Shown here in pieces: positions 14,507-22,645 of a stretch of 40,237 nucleotides of DNA. The notes under the pieces are model-generated. The model made no database searches. It had not been told where the DNA came from and saw only the letters and a program-made list of their open reading frames with translations. Each line of letters opens with the position of its first letter. The stretch's first letter is position 1. The position numbers and the translations under genes were made by a program. This DNA is from Gammaproteobacteria bacterium (GTDB taxonomy: Bacteria > Pseudomonadota > Gammaproteobacteria > Steroidobacterales > Steroidobacteraceae): assembly GCA_025357835.1 (NCBI GenBank), contig JANYLM010000096.1, positions 1 to 40,237 on the forward strand. The letters run 5' to 3'.

Positions 14507-17500
14507 TCAGAATTTGGCCGTAAATGCCACATACAGCTGTCGGCCGAGCTGATCATAGGTCGGGAAGGAATTTGCCGCGCCGGAAGCAGCGACATTCGAT
14601 GAAACGATCGGCGGATCCTTATCCAATACGTTGTTGACGCCCGCGCGCAGCTGGATGCTCTTGACCACCTGCCAACTCGCCGACAGATCCAAGTAGTTCA
14701 TGCCGGGCATCCGGCGATCGAACGTGTCGTAGCTTCCGGTGGACAGCGTCGGGTCGCCGGTGTTGCCATCAAGCGTGACTGGTCCGATGAAACGCCACAG
14801 CGCGGACAATTCCACATCCCAGGGTGTATCCCAGGAGACCCGCAGGTTATGCCGCCAGCGCGGATTCACTGTTGAGCAGGAAGGCCCGTACAGACCGACG
14901 CAGTCGTAGGTATGTGCGCCTGCATACGGAGTTGTCGTGCTGGCCAGCAAGTCAGCCCCCGCGAACAAGAACGACAACGAACCCAGCGGCAGCGTGTACT
15001 TGTAAGCGGCCTGCACATCGATGCCCTTGACCGAGACGGCGCCGACATTCAGGTTGGTCTGAACAATGTAGCCGCCAGAGGCCACGCTCGATCCGGCGAT
15101 CGAGCCGGTTGAAGTCCGTATTACCAGATTGCAATAGGCCGGATCGCCGGTATCGAGGCACTTCTGCAGGATGACGGGCGCTGATACCACGCCGACCTCG
15201 TCTTTGACCGTAATGCGGTAGAAATCGATACTGGAGGTAAAGTTTGGTAAGAAGCTGGGAGTGAAGTTAAGTCCAATGGTTATCGATTCAGCCTGCTCTG
15301 GCTTCAGCAGCGGGTTGCCGCCCTGCAACTGTCCGCATTGCAGCGCCACGCACTGCTTGATCGTACCCGTGTACGGGACCGTGGCCGACACCGCATTGCC
15401 ATTGCCATACTGTGCCGCGCTGAGCCCGGTCCTTTGACAATCCGCGAACGAGCGGGCGGCCGGAATCAAGGCGTTGGTCACCGGATCGAGCGACGGCGCG
15501 CAGGGATCGACACTGGGAGAGCCAATGTTGCCGAAGGATTGCGGGGTGTAGAGCTCCAGGACGCTCGCCGCGCGGATCGCTTTCTGGTAACCACCGCGGA
15601 ATCGCAGATCCGCGACCGGGGCGTATTGAACCTCGAACTTGTACGTGTTGACGCCTCCCGAGGTATTGTAATCCGAATGGCGGAAACCGGTATCGAACAC
15701 CAAATCCTTCACGAAGGTTTTATCTTGCACCAACGGAGCGCGCACCTCGATGAAGCCTTCTTTGACTGAAGTGCTGCTGTTGATAGCCACGGAGGCGCCG
15801 CCAAATCCCGAGAGTAGGCCGCTCAACTCCGTGCCGTCCGGCGCGAAGCTAAGATTGTCGTTGCGGTGCTCGCCACCCAAATTGACGCCGACGCCGTCGG
15901 TTGCAAGCGGCGATTTGATGCCGTATTTGCCGAGCTCTCCAGTGATATCGACGTGCTCGATGCGCTCCGTGACCGAACCGTAAGAAGTGCCGGTTGCGGT
16001 CAAGTAGGCCAATGCAGCCTGCGTAACGCCGCCCTGTTGAAAAATATTCCAGGGCACGCACGGTGCGCCGCTGATGCATACAGGGGCGCCGCCGCCGGTC
16101 GGGGTCTTGACTTGCAGAGCGCTGTCAATGGAATTGAAGTTCAGGTACTTCTCATTCGCGTTGTAGAGGGTGACGTAGTAGTACGATGCGTAGGCATCGT
16201 AGTTCCACGCGTCCGCGAACTCACCCGTCACTCCGCTGACCGCTCGGTAGCTGGTGTGGTCCCAGAAAGAGTTGCGCCCGCCACCCTCGATGTTGCGTCG
16301 ACCGATGTTGATATTGGCGCTCGCCGATCCAGGGGCGGCCAAATCCGCCGCAATCTGGGCAGGCGTGCAGATAATCGCTGCCTGTTGCGCGCTCAACAGC
16401 GGATTGCTGCAATTCACGTTGAAGTTGCCGTTGCCGGTCGGGTCGGTCGGATTGGTCTGAAACAGGCCCGCGGGTGCGATCGTTACGTTGGTTTTGTCTT
16501 CCATAAAGCTGAACTCGGCGTAAGGTTTCGCATAGTCATTGATGTCCAAGTGAGCGAGAAAGCCTGCGCTGTAGCGGTCGTCCTCGCGCGACATGTAAAT
16601 GTACTTCTGGGAATTGAACACCGAGGGGGGCACCGAGCCGGCCTGGGGAAAGGGCAGGAATTGATTGCCGACTACCGAGTAGATGTTTTGGTCCGGCGTC
16701 TGAAAGAAATTTGAGTTGACCGAGCCGTGGCATGCCACGCCGTCTTGGGCCTTGTTCAAATTGAATTGGCAACCGCCGAAGTCCCGTTCGCTGCTCGCGA
16801 TTGGATCAGAGTGCATGTAGCTCAAATAGCCGGTCACATTGCCCTTGCCGTCCGCAAAGTTCGCTCCCATCAGAAGATTGAAGTTCTTGCTTCGGCCATC
16901 ACGCTTCGACCCAGAGACGACGTCCTGGCTCGCGGCCGCTTGCAAGGCCTGTGCCCAGTTCTCGTGGTTGTTGTGCTGGTACTCCGAAATCTGACCATCG
17001 ATTTGAACGCCTTCGAAGTTCTTCTTCATGATGAAGTTGACCACGCCGGCGATGGCATCGGAGCCATACACGGCGGAAGCGCCGCCCGTGACGACGTCCA
17101 CGCGTTCTATTAACGAGACGGGTATCTGGTCAAGATCGGGCGAAGGGTTGGGGTTGGCGGTATTCGGATCGCCGGTCCCGAGCCGCCGCCCATTGACCAG
17201 CACGAGCGTGCGCTGCGGGCCAAGACCGCGAAGATCGGCCGTGGTAATTCCACCCGGTGTGCTGAGTCCGCTTCCCGTGTTACTGAAGTCGGTATTTGCG
17301 TTTTGGAAGTTCTGGGGCAGCTGGTTGAGCAGATCGATGATATCGGTCTTGCCACCCTGCTGGATTTCCTTAGCAGTAACGACCTGAATTGGGCTGGTGG
17401 CCACCGAGTTCGGCGCGACAATACGCGAACCAGTGACAACAACTTCTGAGAGCGTCGTGTCCGGGGCCACGCTGGCTAGTTGCTGTGCGATGGCGGGCAG

Positions 17501-17572
17501 GCTAGCTGCTGCGATCAAAGCGCCTACGAAAAGCTGCCTTCTCCAGGCAGAAAAACAATGGATACGACTCAT
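14507..17572 (-). CDS. TonB-dependent outer-membrane receptor
   Basis: A 1021-residue receptor for TonB-energised uptake. A signal peptide covers residues 1-30 (cleaved near AIA-QQ). The plug domain begins with LSEVVVTGSRI (about 41-51) and contains the DLRGLGPQRTLVLVNGRR block and VDVVTGGASAVYGSDAIAGV. A long 22-strand barrel region follows and ends in the expected aromatic terminus (AFTAKF). The start at 17572 is supported by GGAGAG; the frame stays open further upstream but without export signals. The nearest neighbours are a small plug-like lipoprotein and, divergently, a haloperoxidase-like enzyme. Its barrel shares clear segments (GGNP..KPE, FTPSFLP.F) with the receptor at 19368. The ligand is unknown. 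Confidence 0.93.
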   Translation of the reverse strand: MSRIHCFSAWRRQLFVGALIAAASLPAIAQQLASVAPDTTLSEVVVTGSRIVAPNSVATSPIQVVTAKEIQQGGKTDIIDLLNQLPQNFQNANTDFSNTGSGLSTPGGITTADLRGLGPQRTLVLVNGRRLGTGDPNTANPNPSPDLDQIPVSLIERVDVVTGGASAVYGSDAIAGVVNFIMKKNFEGVQIDGQISEYQHNNHENWAQALQAAASQDVVSGSKRDGRSKNFNLLMGANFADGKGNVTGYLSYMHSDPIASSERDFGGCQFNLNKAQDGVACHGSVNSNFFQTPDQNIYSVVGNQFLPFPQAGSVPPSVFNSQKYIYMSREDDRYSAGFLAHLDINDYAKPYAEFSFMEDKTNVTIAPAGLFQTNPTDPTGNGNFNVNCSNPLLSAQQAAIICTPAQIAADLAAPGSASANINIGRRNIEGGGRNSFWDHTSYRAVSGVTGEFADAWNYDAYASYYYVTLYNANEKYLNFNSIDSALQVKTPTGGGAPVCISGAPCVPWNIFQQGGVTQAALAYLTATGTSYGSVTERIEHVDITGELGKYGIKSPLATDGVGVNLGGEHRNDNLSFAPDGTELSGLLSGFGGASVAINSSTSVKEGFIEVRAPLVQDKTFVKDLVFDTGFRHSDYNTSGGVNTYKFEVQYAPVADLRFRGGYQKAIRAASVLELYTPQSFGNIGSPSVDPCAPSLDPVTNALIPAARSFADCQRTGLSAAQYGNGNAVSATVPYTGTIKQCVALQCGQLQGGNPLLKPEQAESITIGLNFTPSFLPNFTSSIDFYRITVKDEVGVVSAPVILQKCLDTGDPAYCNLVIRTSTGSIAGSSVASGGYIVQTNLNVGAVSVKGIDVQAAYKYTLPLGSLSFLFAGADLLASTTTPYAGAHTYDCVGLYGPSCSTVNPRWRHNLRVSWDTPWDVELSALWRFIGPVTLDGNTGDPTLSTGSYDTFDRRMPGMNYLDLSASWQVVKSIQLRAGVNNVLDKDPPIVSSNVAASGAANSFPTYDQLGRQLYVAFTAKF

Positions 17573-17953
17573 TAAAGATCTCTCCTTCGTAATCTGATGC
17601 GGCCTTAAATTTGCCTGCTGGCGGCCGTTTGGTTGATTTTGACTCGGCAGTCTAAATCGTCCCGTTACATTTCTTAATAAGCCCCTATGTAGTGCGAGCA
17701 CCACAAAATATGGGCGGATAGGAAATAATAGCGAGCTAAGGTTAAAAATGCCAGGGTTGCGGAAGACTTTATCGTTGCGTACATGCAACACAGACGGATT
17801 TACTGGGACCGGCAGGGATCTGTAGATATCCCGCATCCGGTGGAATTTCTACAAAAGCTTCTGCACAGTGGCCCAAGAGCTATAGAACTGGGCCATTGGA
17901 TTCAGGCCTGCGGCCGGCGCAGTATTGGCGACTTTGAACAGCCGGAGATCGTC
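17573..17953. other. Divergent intergenic region between receptor and haloperoxidase-like gene
   Basis: This 381-base gap holds the start regions of two divergent genes. A plus-strand open frame runs from 17783 into the downstream gene, but it has no signal peptide and no Shine-Dalgarno at its ATG. I therefore read it as untranslated leader. AT-rich patches around 17680-17750 (TTCTTAATAAG, GGAAATAATAG) are the best candidates for promoters. I see no perfect palindrome or RNA gene. Confidence 0.4.
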
Positions 17954-19153
17954 ATGAGTCTGTCCTACTGCCGCGTTGGGGCTTGCGCACTTTTTTTGAT
18001 CGCGTTCGGGTCGCGCGCCGATACGGTCGCCGATTGGGCGGACAGGACCACTGAAATAGCCACGGATGGTCCCAACACTATTCGGACCATCGCGCTTGCC
18101 CAGAATGCAGTTTACGAAGCGGTGAACGCCATCACCCTGCGCTATCCGCGCGACCGTGTCGATCTGGGGCCGGCCAAGGGCGCGTCCATCGACGCGGCGA
18201 TTGCCGCGGCGAGCTGGACGGTGTTACTGCATGAAGCGCCGTTGCTGAAGCCGCAGATCGAGGCCGCTTACGATCAGGCACTGCACTCGCTGCCGGACAA
18301 CGATGCGCGGATGCGCGGCGTCGATGTCGGCGTGCGCGCGGCGGGGGATGTGCTTGCCAAACACACCGACGATCTAGGAAACCCGGAGCCTTACCGCCCC
18401 GTGACCACCCCGGGCATGTACGTGGTCACGACATTTCCTCTCGGGGTCGCGTTCTCGCAGCATCGGCCATGGTTCCTGGCGAGCGCGTCGCAGCTGCGGC
18501 CGGGACCACCGCCCGCGCTCAACAGCGCTACCTGGGCGCGAGATTACAACGAGACGAAGACCTTCGGTGATGCCAACAGCACCGTGCGCACGGCGGAACA
18601 AACCGAGATTGCGCGTTTTTGGGCAACCGCCCTGCCTGATGTCCATATGGGGGTCGTACATTCGGTAGCCATTGCTGCCAATCGAGAGGCGACGCGCAAT
18701 GCGCGGCTCTACGCGGCAGTGACTGCCGCACTGAACGACACAGAAATTGCCGTCTTCGAGGCCAAGTACCACTTCAACTTCTGGCGCCCGATCACCGCCA
18801 TCCGCAACGGGGATCAGGATGACAATGCCGCGACCGAGCGCGATGCCGGGTGGCTGCCGTTCATCGTCACGCCCATCCAGCCAGAATATCCCTGTGCTCA
18901 CTGCATGATTGCGGCGACCATCGCCACCGTCATTCGAATCGAGCTCGGTAAGGACCCGGTGCCGCCCTTGAGCACGATCAGCAATACCGCGCCCGGGGTC
19001 AGGCGCCACTGGACCCGGACCGAGGACTTGATGCAGGAGGTCTCCAATGCGCGCATCTGGGATGGCGTGCACTACCGAAATTCGGCGGAAGTGGGGATGC
19101 GGATGGGCGAACAGGTCGGCACATTGGTGGCTAAAGCTTACGGACTCCCCTAG
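17954..19153 (+). CDS. Vanadium-dependent haloperoxidase / PAP2-superfamily protein, exported
   Basis: A 399-residue protein with a signal peptide (about 1-22). The three phosphate/vanadate-site motifs appear in order: K271 and R278 in KYHFNFWRPITAIR, H316 in EYPCAHC, and R367 with the axial-type H373 in RIWDGVHYRNSAEVG. In classical vanadium haloperoxidases the middle motif is PSGH. Here it is PCAH, so the serine and glycine are replaced. The fold assignment is strong, but the activity (halide oxidation versus phosphatase) is open. The start ATG 17954 has GGAG eight bases upstream. The gene sits between two paralogous TonB receptors and reads towards the second. Confidence 0.85.
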   Translation: MSLSYCRVGACALFLIAFGSRADTVADWADRTTEIATDGPNTIRTIALAQNAVYEAVNAITLRYPRDRVDLGPAKGASIDAAIAAASWTVLLHEAPLLKPQIEAAYDQALHSLPDNDARMRGVDVGVRAAGDVLAKHTDDLGNPEPYRPVTTPGMYVVTTFPLGVAFSQHRPWFLASASQLRPGPPPALNSATWARDYNETKTFGDANSTVRTAEQTEIARFWATALPDVHMGVVHSVAIAANREATRNARLYAAVTAALNDTEIAVFEAKYHFNFWRPITAIRNGDQDDNAATERDAGWLPFIVTPIQPEYPCAHCMIAATIATVIRIELGKDPVPPLSTISNTAPGVRRHWTRTEDLMQEVSNARIWDGVHYRNSAEVGMRMGEQVGTLVAKAYGLP

Positions 19154-19367
19154 GCGCTTATCTCAGTAATATGACTTCCATGGCTGTTGCGGATGAGCAA
19201 CAAGTTGGGCGCGACGATTTAGCTGCCTTTTCATATTGTGGCGCTTAGGGAAATAAGTATACTGGTTGTCACTGTGATCATTTGTAGCTGCCAGCACACA
19301 TTAATATCGGGATCGGCAGCGCAAGACTGCAATGCACAATATTAAATTTTCAGGGAGCAACTAAAAA

Positions 19368-22300
19368 ATGCCAATGGAACAGAATCCAATCCTTCGACGC
19401 TTCGTGCGGATGGCACTATTAAGCGGCGGAACTCTTGCAGCAGGTGTAGCGAGCAATTCAGCGATGGCGCAACAGGTTGCCGCAAACAAAGCTGCCGAAC
19501 CTGCCTTGGAAGAGGTGGTGGTCACGGGTTCGCGCATTGCCACGCCGAATCTCGACTCGATCAGCCCGGTCACGGCGATCACGGCCGAGGAAATCAAGAC
19601 GACGGGCGTCACGCGTATCGAGGATCTCGTCAACAGTCTGCCCCAAGTCGTTGCCGACCAGGGTTCCGGCATCTCGATGGGCTCGAATGGTACGGCCACC
19701 TTGAATCTGCGCGGTCTTGGCTCGCAGCGCACTCTGGTCCTGGTCAACGGCCGGCGTCTACAGGGTGGTGACCCGGGTGGAAATTTCGGTGCGAATCCGG
19801 CCTTTGCGTCGGCCGCCGACATCAACCAAATCCCGGTCGCCCTAATCGAACGCGTGGACGTGCTGACCGGTGGTGCTTCCTCGACGTACGGCGCAGATGC
19901 CGTCGCCGGCGTGGTCAACTTCGTCATGAACGATCATTTCGAGGGCGTTCGAGTGGATGCCAATATGGGCATCTACAACCACTCCAACCATCAGGCCTGG
20001 ATCGATACGCTGCTGGAGAAGCGAAAATACCCGCCCGTCACCGGCACCAACTGGGACGGCGAGAACAAAGACGTGACCCTCATCATGGGCCACAACTTCG
20101 CCGACGGCGCCGGCAATTTCGAAGCCTACCTCGGCTATCGCCGAGCATCGCCGATTACGGCCGATCACCGCGATCACGCCGCTTGTGTTCTGGACAATGG
20201 CTATGATTTGAGCGGCGGCAAGAATTTCTCCCCCTACGTGTGCTATGGCTCGAGCAATTCGGCGCCGGCGGTCTTCTTCGGTTCCGACAGCTCCAGCAAC
20301 CAGATCGGCCCCACCGGCGACGTTGTGCCTACTCGGTACCAGCGGTACAACTACGCCGCTTCCCACTATCTGCAGCGCAACGATGAGCGCTACACCGCGG
20401 GATTCTTCGGCAAGCTGAAGTTCAACGAGCACGCCGAGGCGTACACCGAGTTCACGTTCATGGACGATAGGACCAGCGGTTATTACGCCCCCGCGGGTGC
20501 GTTCCTCGGAAGCCTCAGTCCCGCGACAGATGCAGATACCACGTTGCCGGACGGCAATCTGGGCGTGAACTGCGGTGCCGGCAATTTTGGCAATGCCGGT
20601 ATGAATCCCTACCTCACCGCCTCGGAATTCAACGTGATTTGCGCGGGAAATGTACCCGGCGGTCCGGTATTGAACTACAAGAATAGTACGAACCCCCCTG
20701 CTAACGGCGCGAAGCTTTACCCGGCCTATCAAATTCAAGGCGGCGATGCGCAGCTGACGATCGGCAGGCGAAACATCGAGGGTGGTCCGCGCCAGGACAA
20801 TTACACGCATACGGCCTATCGCGGAGTAGTCGGGTTACGCGGCGCGATCGTGGAGGACTGGACCTACGATGTGTATGGGCTGTTTTCCCAGACCCGGGCC
20901 TCTGATTTCCACAACAACGATACATCGACGAACAAGATTCAGTCGGCCCTGTTTGCGATCAAGGATCCAACCACGGGCGCCATCGTTTGCCGACAGCCGG
21001 CGCCGAACGGCTGCGTACCTTGGAATATCTGGGATCCGCGTATTCCGATCACCGCGGCGCAGACCAACTTTATCTCCTCTCCGGGCCTGTTCCAGGCGTC
21101 GACGGAGGAGGACATTGTGAGCGCCTACGTCAGCGGGGATCTGACTAAGAGGGGGCTCAAGCTGCCGAGTGCGGATGATGGCCTTAAAGTGGTGCTCGGT
21201 ACTGAGTACCGCCGCGATCGGCTTAATACCTATCCGGACGCGGAATTCCAAACGGCTGATCTCGCGGGCTTCGGCTCCCCGGTTCCGCCGGTGGGTGCCA
21301 ACACGCAGGTGTGGGAACTGTTCACCGAAGCGCGTATGCCGTTGGTGCGCAATATGCCCTTTTTCAAGGCGCTGGACCTTGAAGCCGGCTACCGCTACTC
21401 GAGTTATTCCGTCGGCTTCAACACCAACACCTACAAGTTCGGCGTTGAATGGTCGCCGGTCTCCGATGTTCGACTTCGCGCGAGCTACAATAAGGCCGTT
21501 CGCGTACCCAACATCCAGGAACTCTATCAGCCCCAGCACGTGGGCCTGGATTCCGGGGGTGACGGCTGCGCGACAGGGCAGTACACCGCCGCGCAGTGCG
21601 CGGCCTCGGGTCTGTCCCCGGCCGTATACGGAAGTGCCACACTGGTTTCGCCCGCGGGTCAGTATAATGGCCTCATCGGCGGCAATCCGAACATGAAGCC
21701 GGAAGAGAGCACGACGAAGAATATCGGCCTGGTGTTCACACCCTCGTTCCTGCCGCACTTCAGCGCGACTGTCGACTACACGGACATCAAGATCACGAAC
21801 CTGGTTAATTCCTACGGTCCGAACCTGATCTTGCAGAATTGCGTCGCCAGCGGCGATCCCGCGAACAAGTGGTGTCAGCTCATCCATCGCAACGTCGGGG
21901 GTTCGTTGTGGTCGAGTCCCCAGGGCTACACCATCGACCCCTTGCTCAACCAGGGCGGCCTCGAGAACAAGAGTGTCGATCTAGGCCTCGCCTATCGCTT
22001 CGATATGGGTCGCGCGGGTGCACTGCGTTCCCGACTGGACAGCGGGTATCTCTTGAAGCTCCTGGCTACTCCGGGCGCGTCGACACCCTACGATTGCGCC
22101 GGCAAGTTCGGGCCGTCGTGTTCGCCGGCCACGCCGAAGTACCGCCACCGCTTTTCCATGGACTGGGACACACCGGTGTCGGGCCTGGGGTTTGGAGCCA
22201 CCTGGCGCTACTACGGCAGCAGCAAGAACACGCTGCTGGATTCGGGTACGCCGGACTTCGTTGGCGCGGCGACCATTGCCGCCAACGGGCCGCCGGCGGA

Positions 22301-22523
22301 TCTTCGCATTCCGTCGATCAGCTACCTCGACATGCGGGTTTCGTACACCCTGGACAAGATCACTGCGCGTCTAGGCGTGAACAACGTGACCGACAAGGAT
22401 CCGCCGGTCATCGATACCATCAATTCCGGCGGCAATCAGATCTATGCGGAGAGCAATACCTTCCCGAGCATGTATGACAACGGTGGGCGGTACCTCTTCC
22501 TCAACGTAACGGTGGACTTCTAA
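19368..22523 (+). CDS. TonB-dependent outer-membrane receptor (paralogue of the receptor at 14507)
   Basis: A 1051-residue receptor. A signal peptide spans residues 1-34 (AMA-QQ). The plug opens with LEEVVVTGSRI (about 47-57) and contains TLNLRGLGSQRTLVLVNGRR and VDVLTGGASSTYGADAVAGV. The barrel ends with the terminal aromatic residue (NVTVDF). GGAGC lies upstream of ATG 19368. It is 214 bases downstream of the haloperoxidase-like gene on the same strand and is closed by a strong terminator, so it could be transcribed from its own promoter in that gap or with the enzyme. Similarity to the minus-strand receptor extends over plug and barrel. The substrate is unknown. Size and plug type fit receptors for larger organic ligands in this bacterial group. 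Confidence 0.95.
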   Translation: MPMEQNPILRRFVRMALLSGGTLAAGVASNSAMAQQVAANKAAEPALEEVVVTGSRIATPNLDSISPVTAITAEEIKTTGVTRIEDLVNSLPQVVADQGSGISMGSNGTATLNLRGLGSQRTLVLVNGRRLQGGDPGGNFGANPAFASAADINQIPVALIERVDVLTGGASSTYGADAVAGVVNFVMNDHFEGVRVDANMGIYNHSNHQAWIDTLLEKRKYPPVTGTNWDGENKDVTLIMGHNFADGAGNFEAYLGYRRASPITADHRDHAACVLDNGYDLSGGKNFSPYVCYGSSNSAPAVFFGSDSSSNQIGPTGDVVPTRYQRYNYAASHYLQRNDERYTAGFFGKLKFNEHAEAYTEFTFMDDRTSGYYAPAGAFLGSLSPATDADTTLPDGNLGVNCGAGNFGNAGMNPYLTASEFNVICAGNVPGGPVLNYKNSTNPPANGAKLYPAYQIQGGDAQLTIGRRNIEGGPRQDNYTHTAYRGVVGLRGAIVEDWTYDVYGLFSQTRASDFHNNDTSTNKIQSALFAIKDPTTGAIVCRQPAPNGCVPWNIWDPRIPITAAQTNFISSPGLFQASTEEDIVSAYVSGDLTKRGLKLPSADDGLKVVLGTEYRRDRLNTYPDAEFQTADLAGFGSPVPPVGANTQVWELFTEARMPLVRNMPFFKALDLEAGYRYSSYSVGFNTNTYKFGVEWSPVSDVRLRASYNKAVRVPNIQELYQPQHVGLDSGGDGCATGQYTAAQCAASGLSPAVYGSATLVSPAGQYNGLIGGNPNMKPEESTTKNIGLVFTPSFLPHFSATVDYTDIKITNLVNSYGPNLILQNCVASGDPANKWCQLIHRNVGGSLWSSPQGYTIDPLLNQGGLENKSVDLGLAYRFDMGRAGALRSRLDSGYLLKLLATPGASTPYDCAGKFGPSCSPATPKYRHRFSMDWDTPVSGLGFGATWRYYGSSKNTLLDSGTPDFVGAATIAANGPPADLRIPSISYLDMRVSYTLDKITARLGVNNVTDKDPPVIDTINSGGNQIYAESNTFPSMYDNGGRYLFLNVTVDF

Positions 22524-22539
22524 AAACCGGAAACAGGCA

Positions 22540-22575
22540 TTTGAGAAGTTAGAAAAGTTTGAGAAGTTTGAAAAG
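22540..22575 (+). repeat. Four tandem 9-bp units after the receptor gene
   Basis: Units TTTGAGAAG, TTAGAAAAG, TTTGAGAAG and TTTGAAAAG stand head to tail between the receptor stop and its terminator. Units 1 and 3 are identical and the others differ by one or two bases. It is a short purine-biased tandem repeat in the 3' untranslated region. Confidence 0.8.
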
Positions 22576-22580
22576 CTAGT

Positions 22581-22612
22581 GACGGCGGGCCTGAGCCCGC
22601 CGTCATTTTTTT
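22581..22612 (+). terminator. Intrinsic terminator of the TonB receptor gene
   Basis: A 10-bp perfect stem, GACGGCGGGC-ctga-GCCCGCCGTC (22581-22604), is followed by a seven-T tract (22606-22612). It is positioned 57 bases after the receptor stop. Confidence 0.9.
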
Positions 22613-22645
22613 GGGCTGGAAGTTGCCGATATTGCCTCGATGAAA

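Noticed and set aside
15866..16714. Plus-strand 282-codon frame inside the minus-strand TonB receptor
   Set aside because: Antisense shadow in GC-rich DNA; the receptor reading has clear plug and barrel motifs.
17573..17836. N-terminal extension of the minus-strand TonB receptor
   Set aside because: The extra 88 codons would bury the signal peptide; ATG 17572 has a good Shine-Dalgarno and is followed by an export signal.
20835..21887. Minus-strand 350-codon frame inside the second TonB receptor
   Set aside because: Shadow frame; the composition is Arg/Val-rich without motifs, and the plus-strand receptor is certain.
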